The translations under genes were made by a program, and so were the position numbers. Positions 33,115 through 42,591 of a stretch of DNA of 64,000 nt are shown here, in pieces. The DNA lies in contig NZ_LT629781.1 in NCBI RefSeq assembly GCF_900105685.1, positions 682,001 to 746,000 on the forward strand. Reading direction: 5' to 3'. This stretch comes from Verrucomicrobium sp. GAS474. Lineage in GTDB: Bacteria; Verrucomicrobiota; Verrucomicrobiia; Methylacidiphilales; GAS474. A model generated the notes under the pieces. That model made no database searches. It was given only the letters and a program-made list of their open reading frames with translations, and had not been told where the DNA came from. The stretch's first letter is position 1, and each line of letters opens with the position of its first letter.

Positions 33115-35799
33115 ATGGTCCGTTTTGATCGACCCTGCCGCAACAAGCTCGGCGCGCTGAATTACTTCGCCCAGCACATGGCGAAGGGCGACTACCTGAC
33201 CCAGCATGGCCAATCGGAAATGATCTGGTACGGGAAAGGCGCGGTAAGGCTCGGGCTTTCCGGTCAGGTCGATCCAGAACACTTCGCCCGTCTCTGCGAC
33301 GGGAAGCATCCCGTGACGGGTAAACTTCTCGGAGCGCGGAACAAGGGAGCCGACCGGCGCGTCTGCTACTTCGGTCAGATCTCGGCTCCCAAGGACGTTT
33401 CGCTGGCCTACATGGTGGGCGGAGACGACCGGATCGCCGGATGGTGGGAGGAGGCGGTGCGCGATACGCTCCGCGAAATCGAGGCAACGACGGCGACTCG
33501 CCTTCGCAAGCGAGGGCAGGATGAGGATCACGAGACCAGCAACATGGTCGCCGCCGTCGTGACGCACGACGCCAGCCGGAGCCTCGATCCCCAGCTTCAT
33601 ACCCACGTCTGCATCATGAACGTGACATACGATCCGACGGAAGCCCGCTGGAAGAGTGTTCAACCCCTCGGCTACTTCACGCATCAGGGTTATTTCCGGG
33701 AGGTCTGCTACGCCAAGCTGGCCCAGCGAATGCGGGAGGCGGGTTACGAATTGGAGAAAACCCGACCCATCGGCTTCCACGTCCGGGGAATACCCCCGGA
33801 ACTGCGCCAGCAATTCAGCAAGCGCCGCGAGGCCATCGAGGCAATGGCCGAATCCCTCGGTGTCACGAGCCAGGACGGCTTGCAAGGAATCGCCTCGCGG
33901 AGCCGCGCCTCCAAGCAGCACGTCGATTCCACGATTCTGCGCCAACGGTGGCGAGAGGAGGCCGGGGAAACGGTGAGCTTGGTCAAGGCGGCAATTGCCA
34001 GTGCCGATGGCATTCCGAAACGGGCCGTTGCCATCTCACCAGAACAGGCGTTCACCGAAGCCGAGGCTCACCTTTTCGAGCGGGTGTCGGTGACTGACGA
34101 ACGGATATTGCTCCGGGAAGCCCTCGTCCAAGGCCGGGGCTATGTCGAACTCGACGCCTTCAAGATCATTCTGAAGGATCGGATCGCCACCGGCGACCTC
34201 CTCCGGGAAGGAAGCCGCATCACCTCCCGCAATATGCTCCGGCTGGAACGGGAGTGCGTCGGCTGGGCTCGGCGAGGTCGGAACCGTTGCCCTCGGATGG
34301 GCGACGTCTCCGACCTATCCCCTTCGCTCTCGACCGAGCAGCGCAACGCGGTCGCCTTCATCCTGAACTGCCGGGACCGGGTCATGGGATTGGAGGGGGA
34401 CGCCGGAACCGGGAAGACGACCGTCCTCAAGGAAGTGGTCCGAGGGATCGAGCAGGGCGGAGAGCGCCCCTTCGCCTGCGCCCCGTCCTCCGGCGCTGCC
34501 GCAATACTGCGGCAAGAACTCGTTTCCGATGCCGACACCTTGCAACAGCTGCTGGTCAACTCGTCCCTGCAAGAGAAAGTCCGGGGAAGGACGATCCTCG
34601 TGGACGAGGCGGGCTTGATCTCGACCCGGCAGATGCACGCCCTTTGCGCTCTGGCCGAACGAAACGGCAACCGGCTCCTCCTAGTGGGGGACATCAAGCA
34701 ACACGGCTCCGTCGAAGCCGGGGATGCCTTCCGCGCTTTGCAGAAATACGGCGGAATCGACCTCGCCACCTTGACCGAAATTCACCGGCAACGCGATCCC
34801 GGGTACCGCAAGGCGGTCGAACTCTTCGCCCGGCGGAAGCCGTATGACGCCTTCAAGCAGCTCGAATCGCTCGGAGCGGTCCGGCAGATTCGAGAACCGG
34901 CGCTCCTCTTCGCCCAGGCCGCCGAGGATTACGTGAAGACCCTCCAGCGGGGACACTCGTGCTTGGCCGTTTCCCCGGTCTGGTCGGACATCCATCAATT
35001 CAGCCGCGTGGTGCGAACCCGGCTCAGGGAGGAGGGATTCCTGCAAGGCGAGGATCGGACGTTGACCGCATTCGTTCCCTTCCAGTGGACGAAAGCGGAG
35101 AAGAAGGATGCCCGGAATTATCAACCCGGCGACGTGCTTCAGTTCTATCGGAAGGCGGCGGTTTTCGAGAAAGGGGAACTCCTCCGTTTCGTGGAACGCA
35201 TCGACCGACGCATCATCGTATCCCGCCCCAACGGGGAACGCTTCGTCTTCAACCCAGGGCAAATCACCGGATTCGAGCCGGGCCTGGACCGGGAGGTTTC
35301 CGTCGCCTTGGGAGAAAAGCTCCTCATCCGGGCCAACGACAAGCCTTCCGGCTTGAAGAATGGCGACATTGTCGAAGTGGCTGGGTTCGGAGTCGATGGC
35401 TCTCTCCGATTGAAAGATGGACGAACGCTCCCTTTATTTTTCCGTCAGTTTGCCCACGGCTACGCTACGACTTCTCATGCCGCCCAAGGGAAGACCGTCG
35501 ATCGAGGACTTTTGATGATGACCGACGAAGCATTGAAGGCAGCGAACCTGAAGCAGGCTTACGTCAGTAATTCTAGATTCCGGCTGACCCAGATAGTTTA
35601 CACCTCCGACCGGAAGGAAGCGCGCGAAGCGATGGCCACGCCCGCCGAACGGCAATTGGCGTTGGAACTGAAGCAATCGCATTTCCGGCGCTGGAAGATT
35701 TTCGAGAAGATCGTCGAGGCGGCAGAAGCGTTCCAGGCTCTGCGTCAACGGCGAGTTACCCAGCAGACAACGAAACAGAGAATCGGCTATGTCGCTTAA
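33115..35799 (+). CDS. MobF relaxase-helicase (TrwC/TraI type)
   Basis: This 894-residue protein nicks oriT and unwinds the transferred strand. The relaxase domain (about 1-300) has candidate catalytic tyrosines at 17 and 27 (ALNYFAQHMAKGDYLTQ) and the metal-binding His triad in VTHDASR and DPQLHTHVCIMN. The RecD-like helicase follows: Walker A EGDAGTGKTTVL (about 427), TILVDEAGLIS, LVGDIKQHGSVEAGDAFRAL, and a late TTSHAAQGKTVDRGLL motif. It is the first rightward gene after the oriT-like region and overlaps the next gene by 11 bp. Confidence 0.93.
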   Translation: MVRFDRPCRNKLGALNYFAQHMAKGDYLTQHGQSEMIWYGKGAVRLGLSGQVDPEHFARLCDGKHPVTGKLLGARNKGADRRVCYFGQISAPKDVSLAYMVGGDDRIAGWWEEAVRDTLREIEATTATRLRKRGQDEDHETSNMVAAVVTHDASRSLDPQLHTHVCIMNVTYDPTEARWKSVQPLGYFTHQGYFREVCYAKLAQRMREAGYELEKTRPIGFHVRGIPPELRQQFSKRREAIEAMAESLGVTSQDGLQGIASRSRASKQHVDSTILRQRWREEAGETVSLVKAAIASADGIPKRAVAISPEQAFTEAEAHLFERVSVTDERILLREALVQGRGYVELDAFKIILKDRIATGDLLREGSRITSRNMLRLERECVGWARRGRNRCPRMGDVSDLSPSLSTEQRNAVAFILNCRDRVMGLEGDAGTGKTTVLKEVVRGIEQGGERPFACAPSSGAAAILRQELVSDADTLQQLLVNSSLQEKVRGRTILVDEAGLISTRQMHALCALAERNGNRLLLVGDIKQHGSVEAGDAFRALQKYGGIDLATLTEIHRQRDPGYRKAVELFARRKPYDAFKQLESLGAVRQIREPALLFAQAAEDYVKTLQRGHSCLAVSPVWSDIHQFSRVVRTRLREEGFLQGEDRTLTAFVPFQWTKAEKKDARNYQPGDVLQFYRKAAVFEKGELLRFVERIDRRIIVSRPNGERFVFNPGQITGFEPGLDREVSVALGEKLLIRANDKPSGLKNGDIVEVAGFGVDGSLRLKDGRTLPLFFRQFAHGYATTSHAAQGKTVDRGLLMMTDEALKAANLKQAYVSNSRFRLTQIVYTSDRKEAREAMATPAERQLALELKQSHFRRWKIFEKIVEAAEAFQALRQRRVTQQTTKQRIGYVA

Positions 35800-36154
35800 A
35801 GGAAAGACTTCCCAAAAAATCGCCACACCCTCGGAGAATGCCTTGGAGGGGGCGTGGGGCACCATCGTCCCTCCCTCCACTCCCCTCGACGCCCTGCGCT
35901 TCTCACGGGAGCCGGAGGACATCACTTCCTATGCCTATCGCGTCATCGTGAAGTGGCGATGGAAGCCGGGGCCACCCGAGACAATCTTTCTCATCGCGGG
36001 GCCGGATCTCGTGACTATCACCGGCCACGGCTTGAAGCGGCTCATAGACGCACTCGATGAAACACGCCTCCAGACGGTTCGTCAGGAGGGGCCGGAGGCT
36101 TCCGGACAACGCCCCTGCATTCTTTCCATTCAGATCGAGGAGGGAAGCCGCTAG
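35789..36154 (+). CDS. Small unknown protein coupled to the relaxase
   Basis: A protein of 121 residues whose ATG lies 11 bp inside the end of the relaxase gene, implying translational coupling. The C-terminal half (YAYRVIVKWRWKPGPPETIF, then DLVTITGHGLKRLIDALDET) looks like a compact alpha/beta domain. I do not recognise it. By position it may be a relaxosome or transfer accessory protein. Confidence 0.55.
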   Translation: MSLKGKTSQKIATPSENALEGAWGTIVPPSTPLDALRFSREPEDITSYAYRVIVKWRWKPGPPETIFLIAGPDLVTITGHGLKRLIDALDETRLQTVRQEGPEASGQRPCILSIQIEEGSR

Positions 36155-36201
36155 GCCCCTTTCTCATTTACCCCAACCAACCCTACACCTAGATTATCGT
36201 T

Positions 36202-36555
36202 ATGAGATTAACCGACCTCTCATCCCGCGACCTGTCGGCCTTCATCGCCCTTCACCACAAGCGCAATCAATTAAAAGCCGACTTGGAGGCAGTGTTTGCC
36301 AAACTGGAATCGTTCGGCTCCCGGCGCGGAAATAGTGCCGTCACGAAACGAAAGAAGCGGACTCGCCGGAACAAGCGCCGCTCGTTGGGAGAAGGCATCC
36401 TTCCCCTTCTCAAGGCCGCCGACAGCAAGGGCGTCCATATCGACGCCATCGCCAAGAAGCTGAAACGGGACAAAGCCAGCGTCTCCGCTTGGTTTTACGG
36501 GACGGGAAAAAAGCAGGCGAAGAAGGTGGCTCCGGCGACCTACGCCGCAGCCTAG
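36202..36555 (+). CDS. Small basic winged-helix protein
   Basis: A protein of 117 residues. The N-terminal helix is followed by a very basic linker (TKRKKRTRRNKRRSLGEG) and then a winged-helix-type domain (GVHIDAIAKKLKRDKASVSA, then WFYGTGKK). The domain could bind DNA and the linker could contact the backbone. Similar small proteins occur, as I recall, in Verrucomicrobiota genomes. The gene is monocistronic and AT-richer than the surrounding genes. Confidence 0.55.
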   Translation: MRLTDLSSRDLSAFIALHHKRNQLKADLEAVFAKLESFGSRRGNSAVTKRKKRTRRNKRRSLGEGILPLLKAADSKGVHIDAIAKKLKRDKASVSAWFYGTGKKQAKKVAPATYAAA

Positions 36556-36570
36556 CCTTTACGGGGGCTC

Positions 36571-37170
36571 TTAGTCGGAGACGCAGAAATACAAAAGGTG
36601 CATCCCGTTGAGTTGTTCTCCCATAGGCGACTTGTAGGAGTAGGTCACGACCACGGGAACACTGGTTCCCGACGCATGGCGGATCGTGGTATCGCACATC
36701 TCCTCCTGAGTATAGACAGCGCGAAGCGTCGTCGCCGAATAAGCGGGCGGCAGGAATTTGGTGAACTCGCTGAGGAGACAGAGCGGTAGCTCCAAGGTCT
36801 TGCCGGGCCTGAAACTGTACTTCACCCCCTTAAAGGGCGGAAGATCGAAGGGAACCTTTGTTTTTCCATCCCCCGCGATCACGGCCCAGTGGAAGTCATC
36901 GGCAAAGGCGTCGCGGTTGTTGACGAAAACACCCATAAGTGTGGGGCCGGTATTGATCAGGTCTTTGGTTTCCAGACCATGCAGGTCGATGTCGGGCCGC
37001 ACCTGTGCCTCCAGCCCCGCCAGGATCTTCTTGCTGATCTGGTCGTTGCCGAACATTTGGAAATAGCCGATGACCACGGCGGGGAAGCCGATAAGCGCCA
37101 GCAGCAGGCTCAGGCATCCTTGCCGGGCGGGAAGAGTCCATCTCCGATATTGCTTTCGGTTGGGGAACAT
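36571..37170 (-). CDS. Unknown protein with one N-terminal membrane segment
   Basis: I start at the ATG at 37170 because the frame upstream looks like noise. The protein of about 199 residues has a hydrophobic segment SLLLALIGFPAVVIGYFQMF near the N-terminus and a C-terminal soluble domain of strands (HWAVIAGDGKTKVPFDLPPF, GTSVPVVVTYSYKS). I do not recognise the family. It is leftward, downstream of the ClpB-like gene, from which it is 52 bp away, so the two may be co-transcribed. Confidence 0.5.
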   Translation of the reverse strand: MFPNRKQYRRWTLPARQGCLSLLLALIGFPAVVIGYFQMFGNDQISKKILAGLEAQVRPDIDLHGLETKDLINTGPTLMGVFVNNRDAFADDFHWAVIAGDGKTKVPFDLPPFKGVKYSFRPGKTLELPLCLLSEFTKFLPPAYSATTLRAVYTQEEMCDTTIRHASGTSVPVVVTYSYKSPMGEQLNGMHLLYFCVSD

Positions 37171-37222
37171 TCCCGATGGAAGCACACCCTCCCTCACCCG
37201 TCGCGCTCTCTTTGATTCGCTT

Positions 37223-38122
37223 CTATTCAAATTGCAGTCGTCCCCGAGCCCGGTCGGCGACGATGCGCCTGGCGGTATTGCACTCGGCCAATAGAGTCTC
37301 CGTGAGGGCGTCCTGCAAATGGCGTTCCACAGCATTCCGCATCGGTCTCGCCCCCAGCGTCCGGTGATAGCCCTCGCGGACCAGGAACTCCAAGGCCGAC
37401 TCCTCGATGGTGAAATGGAATCCCATCTTCGCCAATCGCTCCACCTCCCGACTCACCATCAATTCGCAGATCTCCCGCTGCACCTGAAACGTCAGTCGCG
37501 TAAAGACCACCTTCTCACTGATGCGAGCCACCAGTTCGGGCCGCAGCGTTTGATCGACGCGGCGCAATACCGTTCGCTCGATAGTCGCCAGTGCCGAATG
37601 CTCCATCCGCATCGCCTCGGCGGCCCCGATGTTCGACGTGAAAACGATGTAGTAGCCGTTGAGGCTCCTCGTCTCGCCTGTTGCCAAGGTGATACGCCCC
37701 GCATCGAGGATTTGCAGGAAGAGATCCAGCACCAAGGGATGTGCCTTTTCCATTTCATCGAAAAGAAGCGTCCCCCGGTCGGCCTTGGCCAACGCCCGCC
37801 CCAGCATCCCGATTTCCGTCTCGCTCTGCCCCAATAAGAGCCCCACGGAGGATTGGTTCTGAAACTCCGACATATCGAAGCGATGGCAATGGCCCGGCCC
37901 AAAGAGGAAATCGGAAAAGCACACGGTAATTTCCGTCTTCCCTACGCCCGTCGGCCCAACGAAGAGGAACGATCCCTTGGGCCGATTCGGATGGGCCAGC
38001 CCCAGTTCCCCTCGTTTGAGAACGGACTGCACGCGGGGAAGAACATGAGCCTGTCCCCGGATGTTGTTCCGCAGGTAAGCGTCGAGATTCCGTAGCTTGT
38101 CGATGTTTGAAGTGGTTTTCAT
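37223..38122 (-). CDS. Single-domain ClpB/ClpA-like AAA+ ATPase
   Basis: A protein of 299 residues from the ATG at 38122. It corresponds to only the second AAA+ module of Clp/Hsp100 proteins: Walker A FVGPTGVGKTEITV, Walker B GTLLFDEMEKAHPLVLDLFL, sensor-1 YIVFTSNIGAAEAM, and the C-terminal small domain with YHRTLGARPMRNAVERHLQD. There is no N-domain, first AAA+ ring or ClpP-binding loop visible. It is divergent from the virB2-like operon. Its role in an element with no VirB11 is open, for instance in pilus or T4SS assembly. Confidence 0.85.
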   Translation of the reverse strand: MKTTSNIDKLRNLDAYLRNNIRGQAHVLPRVQSVLKRGELGLAHPNRPKGSFLFVGPTGVGKTEITVCFSDFLFGPGHCHRFDMSEFQNQSSVGLLLGQSETEIGMLGRALAKADRGTLLFDEMEKAHPLVLDLFLQILDAGRITLATGETRSLNGYYIVFTSNIGAAEAMRMEHSALATIERTVLRRVDQTLRPELVARISEKVVFTRLTFQVQREICELMVSREVERLAKMGFHFTIEESALEFLVREGYHRTLGARPMRNAVERHLQDALTETLLAECNTARRIVADRARGRLQFE

Positions 38123-38177
38123 GGGCCGAAAATAAGGCCGCTTTTCGCGGTTTTTCGGCTCATCGACAGGCATCTCT

Positions 38178-38246
38178 CACTGCTCGTTTCAACCCGCTTC
38201 TATCCGCCCGCTGCTCGCTGAGGGGGAAGCTGCTTTTCGTGATGAA
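38178..38246 (+). promoter_or_regulatory. Conserved leader upstream of the virB2-like operon
   Basis: CACTGCTCG, then 18 bp, then a block containing CGCTGAGGG and CGTGATG directly before the GTG start. The same arrangement occurs before the virB10-like gene at 46811-46886. This indicates a shared promoter or regulator site for the two secretion operons. Confidence 0.6.
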
Positions 38247-38540
38247 GTGGAAAGCGTGACGATCAACCTTCTCACCACTTCGGTTTTCCTGGCCCAGTCG
38301 ACCGGCAGCACCAGCCAGCTCCGCCAGGGCTTCAACATGGCCCTCGGGATCATGTTCATGTTCGGGTTCATCTGGGGCGTCGTGAAGATCTGGGGCGGGG
38401 CCAACGCCATCGGCAAGGGCGATCCCGACGGCAAGGCCGGGATCATCGCCGGAATCATCATCGCCGCCGCCGCCTCCATCATGGGCGCCCTCTTCGCCAT
38501 CTTCGGCCTGAGCGGCGGTGCCCTCACCCCCACGTTCTGA
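38247..38540 (+). CDS. VirB2/TrbC-like pilin subunit
   Basis: A protein of 97 residues with two strongly hydrophobic segments (FNMALGIMFMFGFIWGVVKI and IIAGIIIAAAASIMGALFAI) joined by a short polar loop with Gly/Asp/Lys, the layout of VirB2/TrbC pilins. The GTG start at 38247 is assumed. It is the first gene of the T4SS operon and overlaps the VirB3-like gene as TGATG. Unlike typical VirB2 there is no long cleavable signal peptide. Confidence 0.65.
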   Translation: MESVTINLLTTSVFLAQSTGSTSQLRQGFNMALGIMFMFGFIWGVVKIWGGANAIGKGDPDGKAGIIAGIIIAAAASIMGALFAIFGLSGGALTPTF

Positions 38541-38884
38541 TGAGTGGCACCCATCCCCACCTCCGGCTGACCGATACCAATGCCGCCGACGATTCGGGCG
38601 GCTCGGTCTGGGGCCTCGACGGAAACCTGTTCCTTCCGGTCGTGGCCTCGGCAACGCTCTCGATTGGCGTCCTCCTCGTCCTCTTCGCAGCGTTCCATGT
38701 GAACTGGCTTGCCAGCGCCCTGATCGCCGCCGTTCCGTTTTCGGGAACGCTCGCCTACGTCCTCCTCCTCAAGCAGAGTAAGCCCCCCGGTTACGACCTC
38801 GACTTGTTCGATCTCTGGATCAACGGGCGGGGCTTCTCGCTCGTCCAACGCGGCCAAACCCTCCACCGGAGACCCCTCTCGTGA
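38540..38884 (+). CDS. VirB3/TrbD-like membrane protein
   Basis: A protein of 114 residues with two membrane segments (LFLPVVASATLSIGVLLVLF and LASALIAAVPFSGTLAYVLL) and a polar C-terminal tail. VirB3 proteins are small, sit next to VirB4 and stabilise the inner-membrane complex. The gene overlaps the VirB2-like stop (TGATG) and the VirB4-like start by 4 bp. The assignment comes from size, topology and position. Confidence 0.65.
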   Translation: MSGTHPHLRLTDTNAADDSGGSVWGLDGNLFLPVVASATLSIGVLLVLFAAFHVNWLASALIAAVPFSGTLAYVLLLKQSKPPGYDLDLFDLWINGRGFSLVQRGQTLHRRPLS

Positions 38885-41502
38885 AAGGCCACGACAAAGC
38901 GCCCAATGGGCATTTCGCGGAAGACCTGATCCTTTACGGGAATTTGGAAACCGGCTCGACCGCCAGCAAGGGGTTCGTGCTGGAACCGCCCGACCTCCAC
39001 AACGCCTCGATCTCCCTCCTGAACGAGTTTCAGGATAAGATCCGCATCTTCCTCGCCACGCTTGGGCCGCGCCAGCGGGCGCAGATCCAATGGACGTGTA
39101 ATTCCGACTACCGGGCCGAGTTGACCCGGTATTACGAGGAGACGGCGAAGACCGCCGATCCCTACGTGCGCCGCGTCCGCAACGAGCGGTTCACCCGCTA
39201 CTGGCAGCGGATGCTGAACCGCACCCTGCGTCGGGAACAGTTGGTTCTCTTCATTTCTCAGGACATCGACAGCTATTCCGGCGCGTTGAAGAACCGGGCG
39301 GCCCTGTCCGATTACTACGCCAGCACGCTGAAGCAGCTCCGTAACGATTTCGGAGAACTGGGCTCCACCTTGGGAACAGTCTTCGGGAACGGGACGACGC
39401 TGCGGCCCATGTCCGACCTCGACCATTTCTCCTACACCCTTCGTTTTCTCAACCCGACCTTGGCCGACAGTCTCGATCTCCGTCCCGAGGAATTGTACCA
39501 CCCCGATCTCTCGATTCAGGAACTCTGCTGGAACGGGGATGGCGTCGGCATCAGCGAGAAGACCGGGTTCTATCTCGACGGCCACTACCACAATATCTTC
39601 TCCCTCAAGCGGTGGCCTCAGAAAACCTATCCGGGAATCATTCACCGTCTCACCGGCCTCCCCTTCCTCGATTACCAACTCACGATCAACATCGAACCGA
39701 TCCCTGTCCGGCAGGAAATCGGCAAGGAGGAAAAGGCGATGGATCGCCTCCGGGGCGATTTCGAGTCGGAGCGAAAGCAGTCCATCGCCGTCGCCCTGAA
39801 GAAGAAGGAGCGGAAGATCGACTCCCTGGCGCAGGGGTTCGCGTTCCCGTTCGACGTTCAATACTTGATCCGGGTCTGGGATCGCACGGAGACCGACCTC
39901 CATGCGAAGTGCGCTGCGGTGAGGAACGCCGTTCAGAATATGAATGGGGCCCAGCTTTATGAAACGGCCCTTTCCTCGACCGCGAAACGCCTCTTCTTTG
40001 CCACTTGGCCCGGCTGGACGGGAAGCAGCTATCGGCATCGGAATCTCTACGCCGAGGACCGCTATCTGGCCGATATGTTGCCGCTCTCATCGACCTTCAC
40101 GGCCCATCTGAAGGAAGCCGAGGCACTCTACGACGGCACAAACGGAAATCTCGTCGGTGTCCGCACCTTCCTGGGCGGGACGCCCCAGCACGCCGTCCTC
40201 CTCGGCATGACCGGCGCGGGGAAATCCTACTTCATGGACGACCTTCTGGCGCAGACCCAGCTCTACTTCGATTACAACGTCATCGTCGAAGAAGGGCTTT
40301 CCTACAAGCGATTTACCGAAAGCCTCGACCAGTCGCCGATCATCGTCCACCCGGACGGGGAACTCACTCTCAACTACCTCGACACCCAGGCCCTCCCACT
40401 CACCCAGCTCCATCTGGCAACGGCAGTGGCGCTCGTTTCCCGGATGATCGGAGAATCTTCCGATTCCGAAAAGCAACAGCTTCGGCAGGCCCAGATCGGT
40501 CAATACATCAACCAACTTTACATCGACACCTTTGCGGAATGGACGGGGAAGCATTCCGATCTCTTGCCCCAGATCCAGCGTCAGGCGTGCGCCGTCCACC
40601 GTTGGCGGCGGGAAAAGATGGAGACGGGAAGCACCTTCCTCGAAGCCTTCGCGGAACTCCGCGATCGGACGGCAACCAATGACGACGAAGCGCAGTCTTT
40701 CGTTGCCGGGGTCTCCGAATCGGAGATCACCCGTTTCATCAAGGAGCCCGATACGGAACGCCTCGTCATGGCGGCGGGATACAGCGCGTTCCGTCCCGAG
40801 GACTATCCCACCCATTCGGCGCTGATCGACCTGATGTACTTCTCCCGGTTCCCCGAACACCGGAAGGAGGATATCGACCATCTCGCCACGCTCCTGACCG
40901 CGTGGACCGCCAGCGGCCAATACGGAAAGCTCTTCGACGGGAAGACGAATACCTCCCTCACGGGCAAGGTTGCCCACTTCGAGTTGGGATACATTCCCGA
41001 ACAAGCCGTCGAACTGAAGACAGCGGCGGGACTCCTCATCTCCGGTTTCACCCGCCAGCACATCATCACCCTGCCCCGACATCTCTGGAAGCGGATCATC
41101 TTCGAGGAAGTGGCCCGGTTCCTCGACGTGCCGGGGGGCGAGAAAATCGTCGCCGAAAGCTATGCCCAACTTCGGAAGTTCAACTGCTGGACTATTTCGA
41201 TCGTTCAACAGTACAGCAAGTTCAAGGGAACGCGCATTCGGCCCGTGGTGATGGGAAACAGCAAGCAGTTCTTCCTCATGCGCCAATTTGACCGCTCCGA
41301 CCTGGAGGACATTTCCCAGGACATCCATCTTCCCGAGGTGACGGTCGAATCGATTCAGAACTACCCCCTGCCGGAACAGCAGGCCCCCGGTCAGAAGTTC
41401 TCCTCTGTCTGCTACTACTCCCCGACGACGCAACCCGCGACGTGCGGGACGATCCGGAATATTTCCGCTCCCGAACCTGAACCCCACCTCCTCGCCGTAT
41501 GA
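38881..41502 (+). CDS. VirB4/TraC-type conjugation ATPase
   Basis: An 873-residue ATPase of the T4SS inner-membrane complex. Walker A is LLGMTGAGKSYFMDDLLAQT (about residue 442). A VirB4-type downstream segment is ILPRHLW-like TLPRHLWKRIIFEEVARFLD, followed by CWTISIVQQYSKF. The N-terminal half (about 1-420) is the usual divergent membrane-associated region. It energises pilus biogenesis and substrate transfer. It ends with a 4-bp overlap with the next gene. Confidence 0.88.
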   Translation: MKGHDKAPNGHFAEDLILYGNLETGSTASKGFVLEPPDLHNASISLLNEFQDKIRIFLATLGPRQRAQIQWTCNSDYRAELTRYYEETAKTADPYVRRVRNERFTRYWQRMLNRTLRREQLVLFISQDIDSYSGALKNRAALSDYYASTLKQLRNDFGELGSTLGTVFGNGTTLRPMSDLDHFSYTLRFLNPTLADSLDLRPEELYHPDLSIQELCWNGDGVGISEKTGFYLDGHYHNIFSLKRWPQKTYPGIIHRLTGLPFLDYQLTINIEPIPVRQEIGKEEKAMDRLRGDFESERKQSIAVALKKKERKIDSLAQGFAFPFDVQYLIRVWDRTETDLHAKCAAVRNAVQNMNGAQLYETALSSTAKRLFFATWPGWTGSSYRHRNLYAEDRYLADMLPLSSTFTAHLKEAEALYDGTNGNLVGVRTFLGGTPQHAVLLGMTGAGKSYFMDDLLAQTQLYFDYNVIVEEGLSYKRFTESLDQSPIIVHPDGELTLNYLDTQALPLTQLHLATAVALVSRMIGESSDSEKQQLRQAQIGQYINQLYIDTFAEWTGKHSDLLPQIQRQACAVHRWRREKMETGSTFLEAFAELRDRTATNDDEAQSFVAGVSESEITRFIKEPDTERLVMAAGYSAFRPEDYPTHSALIDLMYFSRFPEHRKEDIDHLATLLTAWTASGQYGKLFDGKTNTSLTGKVAHFELGYIPEQAVELKTAAGLLISGFTRQHIITLPRHLWKRIIFEEVARFLDVPGGEKIVAESYAQLRKFNCWTISIVQQYSKFKGTRIRPVVMGNSKQFFLMRQFDRSDLEDISQDIHLPEVTVESIQNYPLPEQQAPGQKFSSVCYYSPTTQPATCGTIRNISAPEPEPHLLAV

Positions 41503-42320
41503 AATACCTTCTCCGCCTACTCGTCCTTTTGGTTTTGCCCGTCCTCGCCCATGCCGATTCGATGATCACGTTTGCCGGGGGCGACGGGGTGAGCTTCACG
41601 ACGACGGTACCGGGGCTTGCCATCGTTTATGGCATCAAGAACGACGACTCCTCTTCCTGGGGCTTTCAGGTGATCAATGCAGCGAACGGGGCAGGGATGG
41701 GGGGAGCCCAATTTGACATCGGGTCAAACATCACCTCGGGCCGCCCCATCACTGCCGTCGTCTATCTTTCCCAAGCCGGAACTTATTACATCCAAGGGCA
41801 CAGCAGCCAAGGAGGGGACAGCTACAACGGCGTTTTCATTCCCGACGATGCAACGGCCTCCCAGGCGGCGCTCGATCAAATCAACGCCGCCATTTCGAGC
41901 CTTCAGGATCAGACCGCCCAGAACACCTCCGCCATCGCCTCTCTGTCGACCCTCAACACCACGCTTCAGGATCGAATCGCCACGTTGGAGACGAATTTGA
42001 ACGCACTTCAGAACACCGTGCAAACGGGCAGTTCCGATCTCCAGAGCCAGATCGACGCACTGACCTCCCAGCTCACGGTATTGAAGCAGGTTTCCGCGAC
42101 GACGACTCAGACCCTTCAATCGCAGATCAATTCCCTTTCCGATCGGGTGACGACGGTCAGCTCGACGTCGGTCAAGAAATCGACCCTTAACACCTATCTC
42201 CTTTATGGCGCGACGGGGCTCGGAGCGGGAGCCCTTGGCGTCGGCCTCTACACGCTCTTTGACAGTCCCTCCTCGCCCACGACTTCCACCCCGAAACCCT
42301 CTTACACCCATGCGAAATAA
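41499..42320 (+). CDS. Secreted coiled-coil protein of the T4SS operon
   Basis: A protein of 273 residues with a signal peptide (YLLRLLVLLVLPVLAHAD), a beta-rich N-terminal domain (about 25-120), a long coiled coil (about 125-225, with repeated Q-S-Q-I-N-x-L and S-L-x-D patterns) and a C-terminal hydrophobic segment (LLYGATGLGAGALGVGLYTL). It lies between the VirB4-like and lipoprotein genes and has no counterpart in the standard VirB set that I know. It could span the periplasm or decorate the pilus base. Confidence 0.6.
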   Translation: MKYLLRLLVLLVLPVLAHADSMITFAGGDGVSFTTTVPGLAIVYGIKNDDSSSWGFQVINAANGAGMGGAQFDIGSNITSGRPITAVVYLSQAGTYYIQGHSSQGGDSYNGVFIPDDATASQAALDQINAAISSLQDQTAQNTSAIASLSTLNTTLQDRIATLETNLNALQNTVQTGSSDLQSQIDALTSQLTVLKQVSATTTQTLQSQINSLSDRVTTVSSTSVKKSTLNTYLLYGATGLGAGALGVGLYTLFDSPSSPTTSTPKPSYTHAK

Positions 42321-42588
42321 GCTCCTTCTCTTACTCGTCGCCGCCTGCGGCTTGGGCGGTTGCGCCTCCCAACCGACCTATGGTCCCTCCAAGGACGGCG
42401 CAGCCGATTACAACCTGGGCCGTTCCGATGCCGTGAAGCAGCAATATTGGATCATCCAGAATCAGCAGAAGGCCCTCCAGACGAAACCCCAGCCAAGAGT
42501 GTCGTACTACACCTTCACGACCGGGGGAACGACGACCAACGGTGTCACCACCGTTCCGACCACCGAATACCTCCGTATCGAAAACTAA
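42310..42588 (+). CDS. VirB7-like small lipoprotein
   Basis: A protein of 92 residues from the ATG at 42310, which lies 11 bp inside the end of the previous gene. It has a lipoprotein signal (LLLLLVAACGLGGC) and a short soluble part rich in Gln, Tyr and Thr. Small lipoproteins of this kind stabilise the VirB9/VirB10 outer-membrane core complex. The name is by position and type only. Confidence 0.6.
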   Translation: MRNKLLLLLVAACGLGGCASQPTYGPSKDGAADYNLGRSDAVKQQYWIIQNQQKALQTKPQPRVSYYTFTTGGTTTNGVTTVPTTEYLRIEN

Positions 42589-42591
42589 CCC

